Assembly (NCBI RefSeq): GCF_019599465.1
Contig: NZ_RKLR01000009.1
Location: forward strand, 121,758 to 185,757
Direction: 5' to 3'
DNA length: 64,000 nucleotides
Origin: Haloarcula rubra
GTDB taxonomy: Archaea; Halobacteriota; Halobacteria; Halobacteriales; Haloarculaceae
Shown in pieces: positions 35,513-44,158 of the stretch; within the stretch, counting starts at the first letter, position 1; each line of letters starts with the position of its first letter. The notes under the pieces were generated by a model. That model was not told the origin of the DNA, did no database searches, and saw nothing but the letters and a program-made list of their open reading frames with translations. The position numbers and the translations under genes are program-made.

Positions 35513-35555
35513 TTAACCAACAGACAGAGGGCGTATGCATCCACTTGTTGGTTAA
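35513..35555. repeat. Module-border dyad B
   Basis: TTAACCAACA (35513-35522) and TGTTGGTTAA (35546-35555) with a 23-nt spacer, 82 bp after the DUF262 stop and 157 bp before the next gene. Confidence 0.85.
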
Positions 35556-35711
35556 CCGAGGAGGCGCCTCATATCGGAATTGTTCTCGGAAGTGGTCATC
35601 CTAACACGAAAACACGCAAACAGCGACGCCACTCGTTGTATTTTGATCGGTTCCCTGAAACGCGGAAGCGACACGCCGCGGCTTATCGGGAATGTAGACC
35701 TCTAGTCGTGT

Positions 35712-36656
35712 ATGGAAAAACACTCAACGTCGGACCGATTGGCGGTGGACCAGCCGACACGGGACGCTGACCGCAATCGGTCCCTCGCTGACCAGGCCGA
35801 TCCGGCTACGGACGAGATGTTGTTGCCGCAGCTCGACGACGGAATCACGCTGCTCGACGTCGAGGGAGGCCGCGGCGTCCCGATCCTGCAGTCGCTCGTG
35901 CTCGACCATCTCCTCCTGCACGACGGGCCCGCCTTCTGGGTCGACGCAAACGGACACGCGACGACGACGACACTCGCTCAGATCGCGCCCAGTCAACGGT
36001 TGCTCAACCGAATTCACGTCGCCCGCGGATTCACCACCTACCAGCACTACGGCGCCGTCTGTGATCTCCCGACGGCAGTGAACAAGTCGATCCAGATGTC
36101 TACCACTGACGCCGGGGCGGCCGGTCGAGGGGAACCAAGTCGTGACGAGGACACGTCGCCCCACACACCCGCCCTCATCGTCGCGCCGGCCATCGACGCC
36201 CAGTACCGCGCCGACGATACCCTCGGCGAAACCCACGCGGAAACCCTTCAGGCTCGAACTCTCGCCCAGTTGGCGACCTACGCTGAAGGATACGACATCC
36301 CGGTGCTCGTTACGCGAAACGAACGAAACGAATTCACCGAGCCGGTCGCGACGGTCGCCGACCATCACCTCGAGTGCGAGCAAACTCGGATGGGGCCACG
36401 GGTCGTCGGCGAGGACTTCGAGACGCTCGTCTACCCCGTCGACGACGGCGCGTACTACCAGACGACGTTCGCGTACTGGCGGCAGCTGCTCGCGGCACGC
36501 GCCACGCAGGTCGGCGTGGAACCGACGACGCCGACGCCGTCGACGCCGACTCCGGAGGGTGTCGGGACAGGCGTCACAGCTGACGGTGAGACGGTGGCGG
36601 CCACCGCAGATCCCTTGCTCGATGCGTGGACCGCAACCGGGGCAGGAGGACGATAG
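35712..36656 (+). CDS. RecA-like-fold protein without Walker A, polB operon
   Basis: A 314-residue protein. DDGITLLDVEGGRGVPILQ (about 42-60) lies where RecA/RadA proteins have their P-loop but lacks G-x4-GK[ST]. Following strands (GPAFWVDANGHATTTTLAQI, LIVAPAIDAQYRADDTL) fit a RecA-type core with lost ATP binding. It starts a three-gene operon with a small coiled-coil gene (2 bp gap) and PolB (2 bp gap). It could be an accessory factor for the polymerase, which is inference. Confidence 0.7.
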   Translation: MEKHSTSDRLAVDQPTRDADRNRSLADQADPATDEMLLPQLDDGITLLDVEGGRGVPILQSLVLDHLLLHDGPAFWVDANGHATTTTLAQIAPSQRLLNRIHVARGFTTYQHYGAVCDLPTAVNKSIQMSTTDAGAAGRGEPSRDEDTSPHTPALIVAPAIDAQYRADDTLGETHAETLQARTLAQLATYAEGYDIPVLVTRNERNEFTEPVATVADHHLECEQTRMGPRVVGEDFETLVYPVDDGAYYQTTFAYWRQLLAARATQVGVEPTTPTPSTPTPEGVGTGVTADGETVAATADPLLDAWTATGAGGR

Positions 36657-36658
36657 CG

Positions 36659-36964
36659 ATGGGGCGTACGAACCCAACCTACCGAGATGCGCTGCGGGCA
36701 ATCGAAGAGCGCTGGGCTGAGTTCCGCCGGGCACTGCGGCGTCGCGACCAACCGCACTTCGACCAGCTGTTCGAGTACGCCCGCGACCACGCCGACGCGA
36801 GCGGGCTGTTGAACCACCAAAATCCGCTGCTGCCGGCGCTGCTCAGCATCGATCTCGAACAGGAGGCCCGCCTCGACGACCACGAGGAACGCCTCGAAGA
36901 GCTCGAAGCCGCGGTCGCAGCACGCGATGATCAAGAGAGTGCCCCACCGGACTCGGACCCGTAA
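36659..36964 (+). CDS. Small coiled-coil protein in the polB operon
   Basis: A 101-residue protein from ATG 36659: an Arg-rich helical start (YRDALRAIEERWAEFRRALRR), a middle with HFDQLFEYARDHADASGLL, and a C-terminal coiled coil (LDDHEERLEELEAAVAARDD). It sits between the RecA-like gene and polB with 2-bp gaps on both sides. No family recognised; a subunit role with PolB is likely by position. Confidence 0.75.
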   Translation: MGRTNPTYRDALRAIEERWAEFRRALRRRDQPHFDQLFEYARDHADASGLLNHQNPLLPALLSIDLEQEARLDDHEERLEELEAAVAARDDQESAPPDSDP

Positions 36965-36966
36965 CG

Positions 36967-39132
36967 ATGCCGTTCAGCATCGACTTCCTGGACGACGGCC
37001 GCGTCCTGGAGTGGGAGGCAACCGCTGACGGCGCCGTCGCGACCGAGCGCGATGACTACACCCCACGCTTCTACGTCGCCGCTCGCGACCCTGATGCCGA
37101 CCTCGACCTCACGACACTCCAGTCGGTGTACGACCAGCACCCGGACGTCGTCGCGACCGAGACGGTTGCGCGACGCCCCGGCTTTCGACGGGACGAGGAG
37201 GCCGTTCTCGCGGTCGATGTCGCCCACATCGACCGCGTCACCCAACTCGCCCGGCAGGCACGCCAGCTGTCGGACTATCCAGTCGGGGATCTCGCCTGTT
37301 TCAACGTCGACTTCTCGCGAGAGTTCCGGTACTGTCTGGAGACCGGCGCCGATCCGACGCCGGCGAGCGAGTTGTCGACGCTCCGGCTCAGCGTCCCGGT
37401 GACCGAAACGAGCAACGACGTCTACGAGGAACTGTCCGTCGCCGGCGACACCGTCACCGGCTCGCCGACGGATATCCTGACCGCCGTCCAAGGGGCACTC
37501 GAAGCGCACGATCCGGACGTCCTGGTCTGCTCGACGAGCGAGATCGTCCCGACCCTGTACGAGATGGCGACGGACGCCGGCGTCGACGACTTCTCGCTGA
37601 GTCGGTGGCCGGACGTCGACTACCAGCAGCTCGCGAGCCGGTCGACGTACTCGAGCTACGGCCGCGTCGGCCACTCGCCGGCGCGGTACAACGTGCCCGG
37701 CCGGGCGATCATCGACGAGTCGAACACGTTCTTCTGCGGGGAGACCAACCTCGACGGCGTTCTCGACCTCGTGTCGCGCTCGAAAAAGCCCGTTCAGGAG
37801 CTCGCGTGGGCGTCGATCGGGAACGTGCTGACGGCGATCCAGATTTGCGAGGCCCACGACCGCGGCGTCCTCGTCCCCTGGAACTCCTGGCGTCACGAGT
37901 TCTACAAGCCGATGGGGACGCTCCACGACGCCGACCGTGGCGGCTTCATCTTCGCACCCGAGGTCGGGCTTCACGAGAACGTCCACGAACTCGACTTCTC
38001 CTCGTTGTACCCGAACATCATCTGCACCCGGAACGTCTCGCCGGACGTCATCCGGTGTGACTGCCACAGCGACCGCGACGACGTCCCCGGCCTCGGGTAC
38101 TCGATCTGCGACGACCGGGGCTACCTCGTCGACGTGCTGCAACCGATCATCGACGCTCGCGACGAGATCAAGGCGGCCATCCGTCGGGAGAAGGAACGAG
38201 ACGACCCCGACAAGGACCGGCTGGCGGAACTCGAGGGACGGTCGGGAGCGCTGAAGTGGATCCTCGTCGCCTGCTTCGGCTATCAAGGGTTTAGCAACGC
38301 GAAGTTCGGCCGCATCGAGTGCCACGAAGCGATCAACGCATTCGCTCGCGAGATTCTGCTGACGGCGAAACAGCGGCTGGAAGCTGGCGGCTGGCGCGTC
38401 GTCCACGGCATCGTCGACTCCATCTGGGTGACCCCGGACCCCAACGTCGACGACGAGGACCGCGAAGACCTCCAGACGCTCGCGACGGAGATCACGGAGC
38501 GCGTCGAGATTCGCCTCGAACACGAGGCCCACTACGACTGGGTCGCGTTCGTGCCGCAGCGCGAGAGCGACGCCGGCGCGCTGACGAAGTACTTCGGAAA
38601 GGTCGCCGGCGACGACGACTTCAAGGTAAGAGGTATCGAAGCCCGACAGCGTTCGACTCCGCCGTTCATCGAGGACGTCCAGCGGGACTGTCTTGACCGG
38701 CTCGACGCGACTCGATCTCCGGACGCCGTCCTCGACTGTCTTCAGGACGCAATCAAGCGCCTCCACGCTGGAACGGTGCCGGTCGAGCAGCTCGTCGAAC
38801 GGAATCGTGTCTCCAAGCCGCTGGAAGGGTACACGCAGAACACGCAGAACGTGGCGGCACTGAAGCGGGCTCGGGACCAGGGCCTCGCTATCCACCCGGG
38901 ACAGGACATCGAGTACGTGGTCGTCGATGACGAGAAGAGTTCGCGAGAGCGAGTCGCGTTGGCCCACGAAGAGGTAGAGTCGTACGATGCGTCGTACTAC
39001 GAGACGCAACTCGTCAGAGCTGTCGAGAGTGTGCTGGCACCGCTTGGCTGGGATCGGACGGAGATTAAACGCGAGATCGCGGAAACTCGGAAAACGGACT
39101 TGGCCGCCTTCACCGAGATTGAGAGAGGTTAA
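36967..39132 (+). CDS. polB: Family B DNA polymerase (plasmid type)
   Basis: A 721-residue polymerase. Motif A is ELDFSSLYPNIICTRN (341-356), motif B is LKWILVACFGYQGF (429-442) and motif C is HGIVDSIWV (480-488), where the usual YGDTDS reads HGIVDS, so one catalytic Asp is replaced by Ile-Val. The exonuclease motif D-[IV]-E is not visible; FNVDFSREFRY (112-122) lies in that region. It may lack proofreading. The stop codon TAA lies inside dyad C. Last gene of the operon from 35712. Confidence 0.93.
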   Translation: MPFSIDFLDDGRVLEWEATADGAVATERDDYTPRFYVAARDPDADLDLTTLQSVYDQHPDVVATETVARRPGFRRDEEAVLAVDVAHIDRVTQLARQARQLSDYPVGDLACFNVDFSREFRYCLETGADPTPASELSTLRLSVPVTETSNDVYEELSVAGDTVTGSPTDILTAVQGALEAHDPDVLVCSTSEIVPTLYEMATDAGVDDFSLSRWPDVDYQQLASRSTYSSYGRVGHSPARYNVPGRAIIDESNTFFCGETNLDGVLDLVSRSKKPVQELAWASIGNVLTAIQICEAHDRGVLVPWNSWRHEFYKPMGTLHDADRGGFIFAPEVGLHENVHELDFSSLYPNIICTRNVSPDVIRCDCHSDRDDVPGLGYSICDDRGYLVDVLQPIIDARDEIKAAIRREKERDDPDKDRLAELEGRSGALKWILVACFGYQGFSNAKFGRIECHEAINAFAREILLTAKQRLEAGGWRVVHGIVDSIWVTPDPNVDDEDREDLQTLATEITERVEIRLEHEAHYDWVAFVPQRESDAGALTKYFGKVAGDDDFKVRGIEARQRSTPPFIEDVQRDCLDRLDATRSPDAVLDCLQDAIKRLHAGTVPVEQLVERNRVSKPLEGYTQNTQNVAALKRARDQGLAIHPGQDIEYVVVDDEKSSRERVALAHEEVESYDASYYETQLVRAVESVLAPLGWDRTEIKREIAETRKTDLAAFTEIERG

Positions 39133-39169
39133 CCAACACTATCGAGGTATCGGGAGGTTTGTTGGTTAA
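39129..39169. repeat. Module-border dyad C
   Basis: TTAACCAACA (39129-39138) and TGTTGGTTAA (39160-39169), 21-nt spacer. The left arm contains the polB stop codon (39130-39132), so the dyad directly ends the polB operon and opens the origin region. Confidence 0.85.
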
Positions 39170-39216
39170 TGCTGAGTGGAGACACGAAAGGGACTTGGAG
39201 AGAATACCTCGTCCAC

Positions 39217-40277
39217 ACACCCCTCGTCCAGAGTGAAAACCAATCAGAGGTGTGGGGTGAGGTCCACGGGAAATAGGGGTTCTCGTGGGAGAAGATCAGC
39301 AAGAATCACGGAAAGACTGCCTGAGACGGGAGAACACGGAGGAAATGAAACAACGAACACGAGCAGCGGTTCGAAACCACCCAGACGAATGCCGCCTTCG
39401 TCCTCTTCTCTGTGCTGAATGCACTTGAGGAGTGGTAGGAGGTAGGTAGTAATAAAACTTCTAGGTAATACTATGCAGGTTGGCATGTTTGAAGATCTTC
39501 GACTGTGTAACGACTGCTGTTCGAGGGATACTCGTCTCACGTCTTGTGATTTTGGTACTTCCCAGCCGACTCGTCGTGTGGTTTCCGCCGGGTCAACCGA
39601 GGGACTCTCGTAGCGTTTCACTCTGGACGAGGGGTGTGGGGGTTCGATTCCATCGTCCGCGTATTATGAGACGTTGAAGGAACAATCGTCATTCTGACTA
39701 TTCGCCAACCAGCAAACCGGCATCAAAGCCGAAATCGAGATTAGTATCTCCCGATCTCCCTCGTCAATCGGAATCAAGATACCCGATCCCGACAGTCCCG
39801 ATTGTACCCTGCTTTGCTTCGGCTGGAGATCTGACCTGCGTCTTCACTCTTGATTGGGGGTGCCGACGAACGCTCGTCAACATCACTCGAGGTTCACACT
39901 CCACTCCAGCTCATCACACCAGCGCTTTCACTCTGGACGAGGGGTGTCTGCCGTGCGTCAGACGTCCAGGGCCGATGTGTCCTCTCATAGAAATGATTGA
40001 TTACCCGGTTCGGGAGATACACTCTGGACGGGGGGTGTCGTCTCAACCAAGTACGCTGCTCCCGGATGGAGGGCTATTCACTCTTGACTAGGGGTGTGTC
40101 AAACCCGCTCCAGTCTGGCGTTTTCACTCTGGATTGGGGGTGCCGGTCTGCGTCGGTAACTCTCGCTCCGAATCCGATTTCACTCGGGACCGACTCGATC
40201 CTTTGTGAGGATGATACGCCAGCGACAAAACATCAGAAGACGACCATAGCCCGATTTACACTCTGGTCGAGGTAGCC
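39217..40277. other. Replication origin, left repeat cluster (ORB-like boxes)
   Basis: Eight copies of a box with core TTCACTCTGGACGAGGGGTG: one inverted (39217-39238) and seven direct (39616-39637, 39842-39863, 39926-39947, 40017-40038, 40076-40097, 40122-40143 and a decayed one at 40256-40277). The inverted and the first direct copy are identical over 22 bp. G-rich boxes beside an orc1/cdc6 gene are the hallmark of haloarchaeal origins. The DNA between them has no supported gene; frames such as 39997-40275 merely cross the boxes. Confidence 0.82.
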
Positions 40278-40280
40278 AAA

Positions 40281-40290
40281 TCATTAAGTA
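40281..40290 (+). promoter_or_regulatory. Likely TATA element of the orc gene
   Basis: TCATTAAGTA about 31 nt before ATG 40317, just after the last ORB-like box, so Orc binding could affect its own transcription. Confidence 0.4.
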
Positions 40291-40316
40291 GGTCCCATCC
40301 GCGATGTCTGATATTG

Positions 40317-41594
40317 ATGGCTGAGGAACCGTCCCAACTCTCTGACTTCGACGGCCGCTACGAGGATCCCGCTGACGATCCCCTCTTCGACTTTGATGAA
40401 GACGACCCCGACCGAGCCAACATTTTCGCTCGCAAGGAACTGCTGAAGGTTGGCCACGTCCCTGAAAGCGGACGTATCGTTGGCCGAGATGGCGAGATCA
40501 AGGCCGTGGCTGCTGAACTCAGGCCAATCGTTCGTGGCGATCCGCCCAACAACGTGATTATTTACGGCAAAACGGGAACCGGGAAGTCACTAGTTGCTCG
40601 CCACGTCACAGAACGAGCGCGCCGAGCCGCGGAGTCGAACGGTGTGTCCGTGGGCACGGTCTACGTCGACTGCGCGCAGCACAACACACAGACACGCGTC
40701 GCGAGGACGGTAACTCGTTCACTCAACGAGACGGACGAGACTGACCTCGATATTCCACGCGCAGGGATTGGCAGCGGTGAATACTACGACTATCTCTGGG
40801 AGATTCTGGATACTGCCTACGAGTCAGTCATCATCATTCTCGACGAGGTGGACCGACTCGATGACGATGATATTCTTATGCAGCTCTCGCGGGCTCGCGA
40901 ATCGGGGAAAGCGGATTGCCACCTGGGCGTCATCGCAGTCAGCAACAAAATCGAGTATCGCGACCAGCTGAACGAACGCGTCAAGTCCAGTCTTCGCGAG
41001 GAGGAGTTCGTCTTCCAACCCTACGACGCGAATCAACTGCGCGAGATTATGAAGCACCGACGGGACGCGTTCCACGATGGCGTTCTCTCGGATGATGTGA
41101 TCCCGCTGACGGCGGCACTAGCCGCTCAAGAACACGGTGACGCCAGAAAGGCCATCGAAATTCTACGTCACGCCGGCGAACTAGCCGAACGAGAAAACGT
41201 CGACACAGTCGTCGAGGAACACGTTCGTGATGCTCAGGAATGGGCTGAAATCGACCGGTTCGAGGAGCTTCTCCGTGGATCGACGACCCAGGTCAAATTC
41301 ATCCTCTATTCTCTCGCGCTGCTCACCGAAGAGAATCCGAACGAGGATGGATTCTCTACCAACCGGATTTACGAACGGTATCAGGCGACGACAGAGAAGG
41401 CTGACGCGAAGACTCTCAGCGAGCACCGCGTCTACGAGCTGTTGAAAGAGCAGGCGTTCCTCGGTGTCGTTGAATCAACTCGGACCGGTGGTGGCCGGGG
41501 TGAAGGCAGTTATCTCGAGCACCGGCTGGTTCAGGATACCGGCATCGTGCTGAAATCTGTCCTCCGGGACAGCCGGCTGGAAGATCTGGCCTAG
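40317..41594 (+). CDS. Orc1/Cdc6-family replication initiator
   Basis: A 425-residue AAA+ initiator (the codon before the ATG is TTG). Walker A is YGKTGTGKSLVARHV (83-97), Walker B is VIIILDEVDRLDDD (171-184), and sensor motifs follow; the C-terminal winged helix spans about 320-415. It binds origin boxes and loads the helicase. It lies between two clusters of such boxes, so this is most likely the main initiator of the replicon. Confidence 0.96.
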   Translation: MAEEPSQLSDFDGRYEDPADDPLFDFDEDDPDRANIFARKELLKVGHVPESGRIVGRDGEIKAVAAELRPIVRGDPPNNVIIYGKTGTGKSLVARHVTERARRAAESNGVSVGTVYVDCAQHNTQTRVARTVTRSLNETDETDLDIPRAGIGSGEYYDYLWEILDTAYESVIIILDEVDRLDDDDILMQLSRARESGKADCHLGVIAVSNKIEYRDQLNERVKSSLREEEFVFQPYDANQLREIMKHRRDAFHDGVLSDDVIPLTAALAAQEHGDARKAIEILRHAGELAERENVDTVVEEHVRDAQEWAEIDRFEELLRGSTTQVKFILYSLALLTEENPNEDGFSTNRIYERYQATTEKADAKTLSEHRVYELLKEQAFLGVVESTRTGGGRGEGSYLEHRLVQDTGIVLKSVLRDSRLEDLA

Positions 41595-41615
41595 CTCCCG
41601 TTTCGGTCGCTGACC

Positions 41616-41902
41616 ACACCCCTGATCACGAGTGTATCTCTCGATACGTCGGAAACGTGGGGTGGGTGATCCGAGGTCGTCTTCTACTCCCAATAATCGA
41701 CTTTGGGCGGGGTGACGAAACGACGGAAACGTGGGGGGTCTGATCCCCTCGATCGTGGCTGCGTTCCGTCCACGGACCTCCAGTTACGACGGAAACGTGG
41801 GGTGGGTCTGTTCTCTCCGAGTGTTACCTGTCTGGGCTGACCGGACCCATTCACATGAGGGGTGTGGGATGGGTTGAACCCATTCACACTCTGGGGGGTG
41901 TC
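41616..41902. other. Replication origin, right repeat cluster
   Basis: Two kinds of box. Three copies of GACGGAAACGTGGGG-type boxes (about 41648-41668, 41722-41745, 41788-41810) resemble the classic haloarchaeal ORB with GAAAC and a G run. Two CCCATTCACA...GGGGTGT boxes (about 41845-41870 and 41878-41902) and one inverted box (41616-41637) resemble the left cluster. The rest of the 363-bp gap holds no gene. Confidence 0.75.
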
Positions 41903-41957
41903 CTCTGATACGCTACTAATTGCGCTCGACAAACACCCGGTTACGGTTCACCACCGT

Positions 41958-42281
41958 CTATTCGTCGGGACTGACGGGGCCTTTATACTGGGAACGAACT
42001 TTCTCGCCTTCTCGCCACTGCCAGTAGTAGTAGCGGTTGTCGTTAATCTCCTTGATCGTGATCGTGGCCTTCGCTGGGACGTCGTCCGGAAGATCGTCTG
42101 GTCGCTCTTCGACCTCTTCTTGATCTGCCGACTCCTCGAGACGGGCCTCCCGTTCCTTGTGCTCGGCGAGCGCTTCAGCGTACGTCGCAACATCTCGGAG
42201 CTGCTCCGGATCCGACTCGTTGAGCGTGTTGACGATCTCCGTCGGGAGGTTCGCCGGTGGGGTCGGGGGTTCGTAGGACAT
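41958..42281 (-). CDS. Conserved small haloarchaeal protein (DUF6788-like)
   Basis: A 107-residue protein: a helical, acidic first half (PTEIVNTLNESDPEQLRDVATYAEALAEHKE begins near 13) and a basic-aromatic end ATITIKEINDNRYYYWQWRE followed by GEKVRSQYKGPV. That end, with its run of Tyr/Trp, recalls a family of small haloarchaeal proteins (DUF6788) often next to orc or integrase genes. It starts 14 nt from dyad D. Confidence 0.75.
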   Translation of the reverse strand: MSYEPPTPPANLPTEIVNTLNESDPEQLRDVATYAEALAEHKEREARLEESADQEEVEERPDDLPDDVPAKATITIKEINDNRYYYWQWREGEKVRSQYKGPVSPDE

Positions 42282-42295
42282 CGGCTACTCTCGTG

Positions 42296-42336
42296 TTAAC
42301 CAACACGACCCACGAGCCCATAGTTTTGTTGGTTAA
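42296..42336. repeat. Module-border dyad D
   Basis: TTAACCAACA (42296-42305) and TGTTGGTTAA (42327-42336), 21-nt spacer, between the divergent genes at 42281 and 42420. Confidence 0.85.
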
Positions 42337-42387
42337 GACGATGGAGACGACTCTCGTGCCTGCTGACTGTAACACTACTCGAAACTT

Positions 42388-42397
42388 CTTTATATAC
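42388..42397 (+). promoter_or_regulatory. TATA box for the regulator gene at 42420
   Basis: CTTTATATAC centred about 27 nt before GTG 42420. With leaderless transcription this decides for the GTG start; the nearby ATG at 42410 is out of frame. Confidence 0.6.
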
Positions 42398-42419
42398 AAG
42401 TTTCGTACTATGTTACACC

Positions 42420-43343
42420 GTGCTCCGGCGCATCGAACTGGAGGTCCTCGCCACGGTCGACCGCGGCGACACGATCTCTGAGCTCGCGACGAAGCTCGAC
42501 CACAGCGAGAGTTACCTCTCTCGTGCTGTCGCCGACCTCGTCGAGAAGGGGCTCGTCTACACGGAACGCGACGGCCGCCGAAAACGAGTCATCCCGTCGG
42601 ATGCTCGTGCCGTCGAACGCTACCAGGATCTTGTCCGCCAGCACTCCCATATCGACTTCCCCGAGCTGCTGACCGGCAAGGCACTCGAGGTGCTGTACTA
42701 CCTCGACCAGCCGCGAACCGTCTCCGAGATCGCCGACCGGAGCGACAACTACCGCAACACGGTCAACCGGGTCCTCAAGCGGTTTCGTGACCGTGGGCTC
42801 GTCGGGACGGACGACGGCCGCTATGACTTTAATGCAAACTTCGACCGCCTCCACGCGTTCGCCCGTGAACTCGCACACCATCTGCATCGCCAACGCCTCG
42901 AAGCCGTTGCCCCGAAGGGCACGATTCTCTGGGAGGACTACGACGAATTCCTCGTCCAGACCGAGACGGAGATCGACGCGGAGGCGTTCCACGAAACCGG
43001 CCTCGCTCGGTTCGCGGTCTTCGACCTCCAGTTCCTGCTCACCGGCCATAGCTACTACGTCTACTCCGAGGAACTTGACGAAGTCTCGCCGGCGGAGCTC
43101 TGTTGTCACACCCTCTTGATTGACGACGGTAGCCGCCACCGCTCGTACTGTCTCCTCCTGCTCAGCCACGTCGACGTCGACGAGGCGGACCTCCGAGCGC
43201 AGGCGGCGAAGTATGGGCTCGAAGACGAAATCGACGCCTTGCTGCGCTACCTCGAGACGCACGGCGAGGTCGACGACGAGCGGCTCCCGGAGTGGGACGA
43301 GTTCCAGGAGCTGGCGGCTGACTACGAGGTGCGACTAGCCTGA
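42420..43343 (+). CDS. Double winged-helix DNA-binding protein
   Basis: A 307-residue protein with a GTG start. Two HTH units: residues about 5-60 (DTISELATKLDHSESYLSRAV) and about 85-135 (RTVSEIADRSDNYRNTVNRVLKRF). A C-terminal alpha/beta domain follows (ILWEDYDEFLVQTETEI, FAVFDLQFLLTGHSYYVYSE). The plan is that of haloarchaeal regulators with a ligand-binding or nucleotidyltransferase-derived end, but no catalytic motif is visible. It could regulate the neighbouring plasmid genes. Confidence 0.78.
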   Translation: MLRRIELEVLATVDRGDTISELATKLDHSESYLSRAVADLVEKGLVYTERDGRRKRVIPSDARAVERYQDLVRQHSHIDFPELLTGKALEVLYYLDQPRTVSEIADRSDNYRNTVNRVLKRFRDRGLVGTDDGRYDFNANFDRLHAFARELAHHLHRQRLEAVAPKGTILWEDYDEFLVQTETEIDAEAFHETGLARFAVFDLQFLLTGHSYYVYSEELDEVSPAELCCHTLLIDDGSRHRSYCLLLLSHVDVDEADLRAQAAKYGLEDEIDALLRYLETHGEVDDERLPEWDEFQELAADYEVRLA

Positions 43344-43380
43344 GACCGAACGTTGTCGCCAGCCGTGGCGTCTGCCAGGG

Positions 43381-43815
43381 TTAGTTCGGGTCGTAGGGAT
43401 TCGTTGCTGTCTCGAGCCGATAGACATCCTCGACAGCGTCAAAATCGTCGTCAAACGCATACAGGTAGCCGAGCCCCTCGGTTTGCATATACGCGATAAT
43501 GCAGGCGTCGACGAAGGAGAGCGGTTCGTGTTGGCGAAAGAGGGCCTTCCCGGTCGCGAGGGCGTCGGTGGTGAGTGAATCGATGTGGAAGCGGGCGTTT
43601 TCTTCGATTCGATCGAGGAGATCGACGGCTGCGTCGTGGCCGGCGTGGGTCGTGAGGCCGTTTAGCGTTTCCGCGAGCACGTAGTCGAGGACGACTGCCT
43701 CCGGGAGCGCTCCATTGTCAATGCCTTGGAGCACGGGAAGCGCGGCATCGTGGGATCCATCCCGCCGGTATGCGGCGGCAAAGAGGACTGTCGTATCGAT
43801 CAGTGCACGGGGCAT
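43381..43815 (-). CDS. vapC: VapC-type PIN-domain toxin
   Basis: A 144-residue PIN ribonuclease: first acidic residue in RALIDTTVLFAAAYR (Asp7), a second in YVLAETLNGL, and the pair in LSFVDACIIAY and FDDDF. PIN toxins cut tRNA or rRNA when not held by their antitoxin. The start codon directly follows the antitoxin stop (0-bp gap). Confidence 0.92.
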   Translation of the reverse strand: MPRALIDTTVLFAAAYRRDGSHDAALPVLQGIDNGALPEAVVLDYVLAETLNGLTTHAGHDAAVDLLDRIEENARFHIDSLTTDALATGKALFRQHEPLSFVDACIIAYMQTEGLGYLYAFDDDFDAVEDVYRLETATNPYDPN

Positions 43816-44067
43816 TTACTCGACGTCGACGCCCCAGGCGTCGTGCTCGCTCGTGACATCGGTCGGCTCCTCACCGGCATAGCCGTCGAAGTCGGCGAAC
43901 GTGCCGGTTTGCTGTTGGATGACGTGGACTCGGATGCTCCCGTCGTCCTCGAGCTGCCAACGGAGCTGATCACCATCGTCGATATTGAGTTCACGCCGAA
44001 TCCGGGCGGGGATATTTGCCTGGTTTCCAGACACCTTGCTTTCGGCGTCAATTCTGTCGCTGCTCAT
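43816..44067 (-). CDS. vapB: AbrB/SpoVT-type antitoxin
   Basis: An 83-residue protein from ATG 44067 (MSSDRIDAESKV): a swapped-hairpin AbrB DNA-binding part (VSGNQANIPARIRRELNIDD, then GDQLRWQLEDDGSIRVHV) and a C-terminal acidic tail that would wrap the toxin. The frame is open 16 codons upstream but AbrB antitoxins begin about here. It ends exactly where vapC begins. Confidence 0.9.
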   Translation of the reverse strand: MSSDRIDAESKVSGNQANIPARIRRELNIDDGDQLRWQLEDDGSIRVHVIQQQTGTFADFDGYAGEEPTDVTSEHDAWGVDVE

Positions 44068-44158
44068 ACCTCCCGGTATGTGACCGACCGTGAAAAGCCT
44101 AGTGTGCCGCCACACTACCCAGTATCAGAAGAGCGATTCCGACGAGAAAGATGGCGAT

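Noticed and set aside
35724..36734. 336-codon minus-strand frame over the RecA-like gene
   Set aside because: Arg/Val-rich shadow; the plus-strand gene has tight 2-bp links to the next genes.
36931..39009. 692-codon open frame antisense to polB
   Set aside because: It mirrors polB codon for codon in GC-rich DNA, is Arg/Val/Asp-rich without any domain, and polB has clear catalytic motifs.
39997..40275. 92-codon plus-strand frame in the origin
   Set aside because: It runs through three ORB-like boxes; its repeats are those of the DNA, not of a protein.
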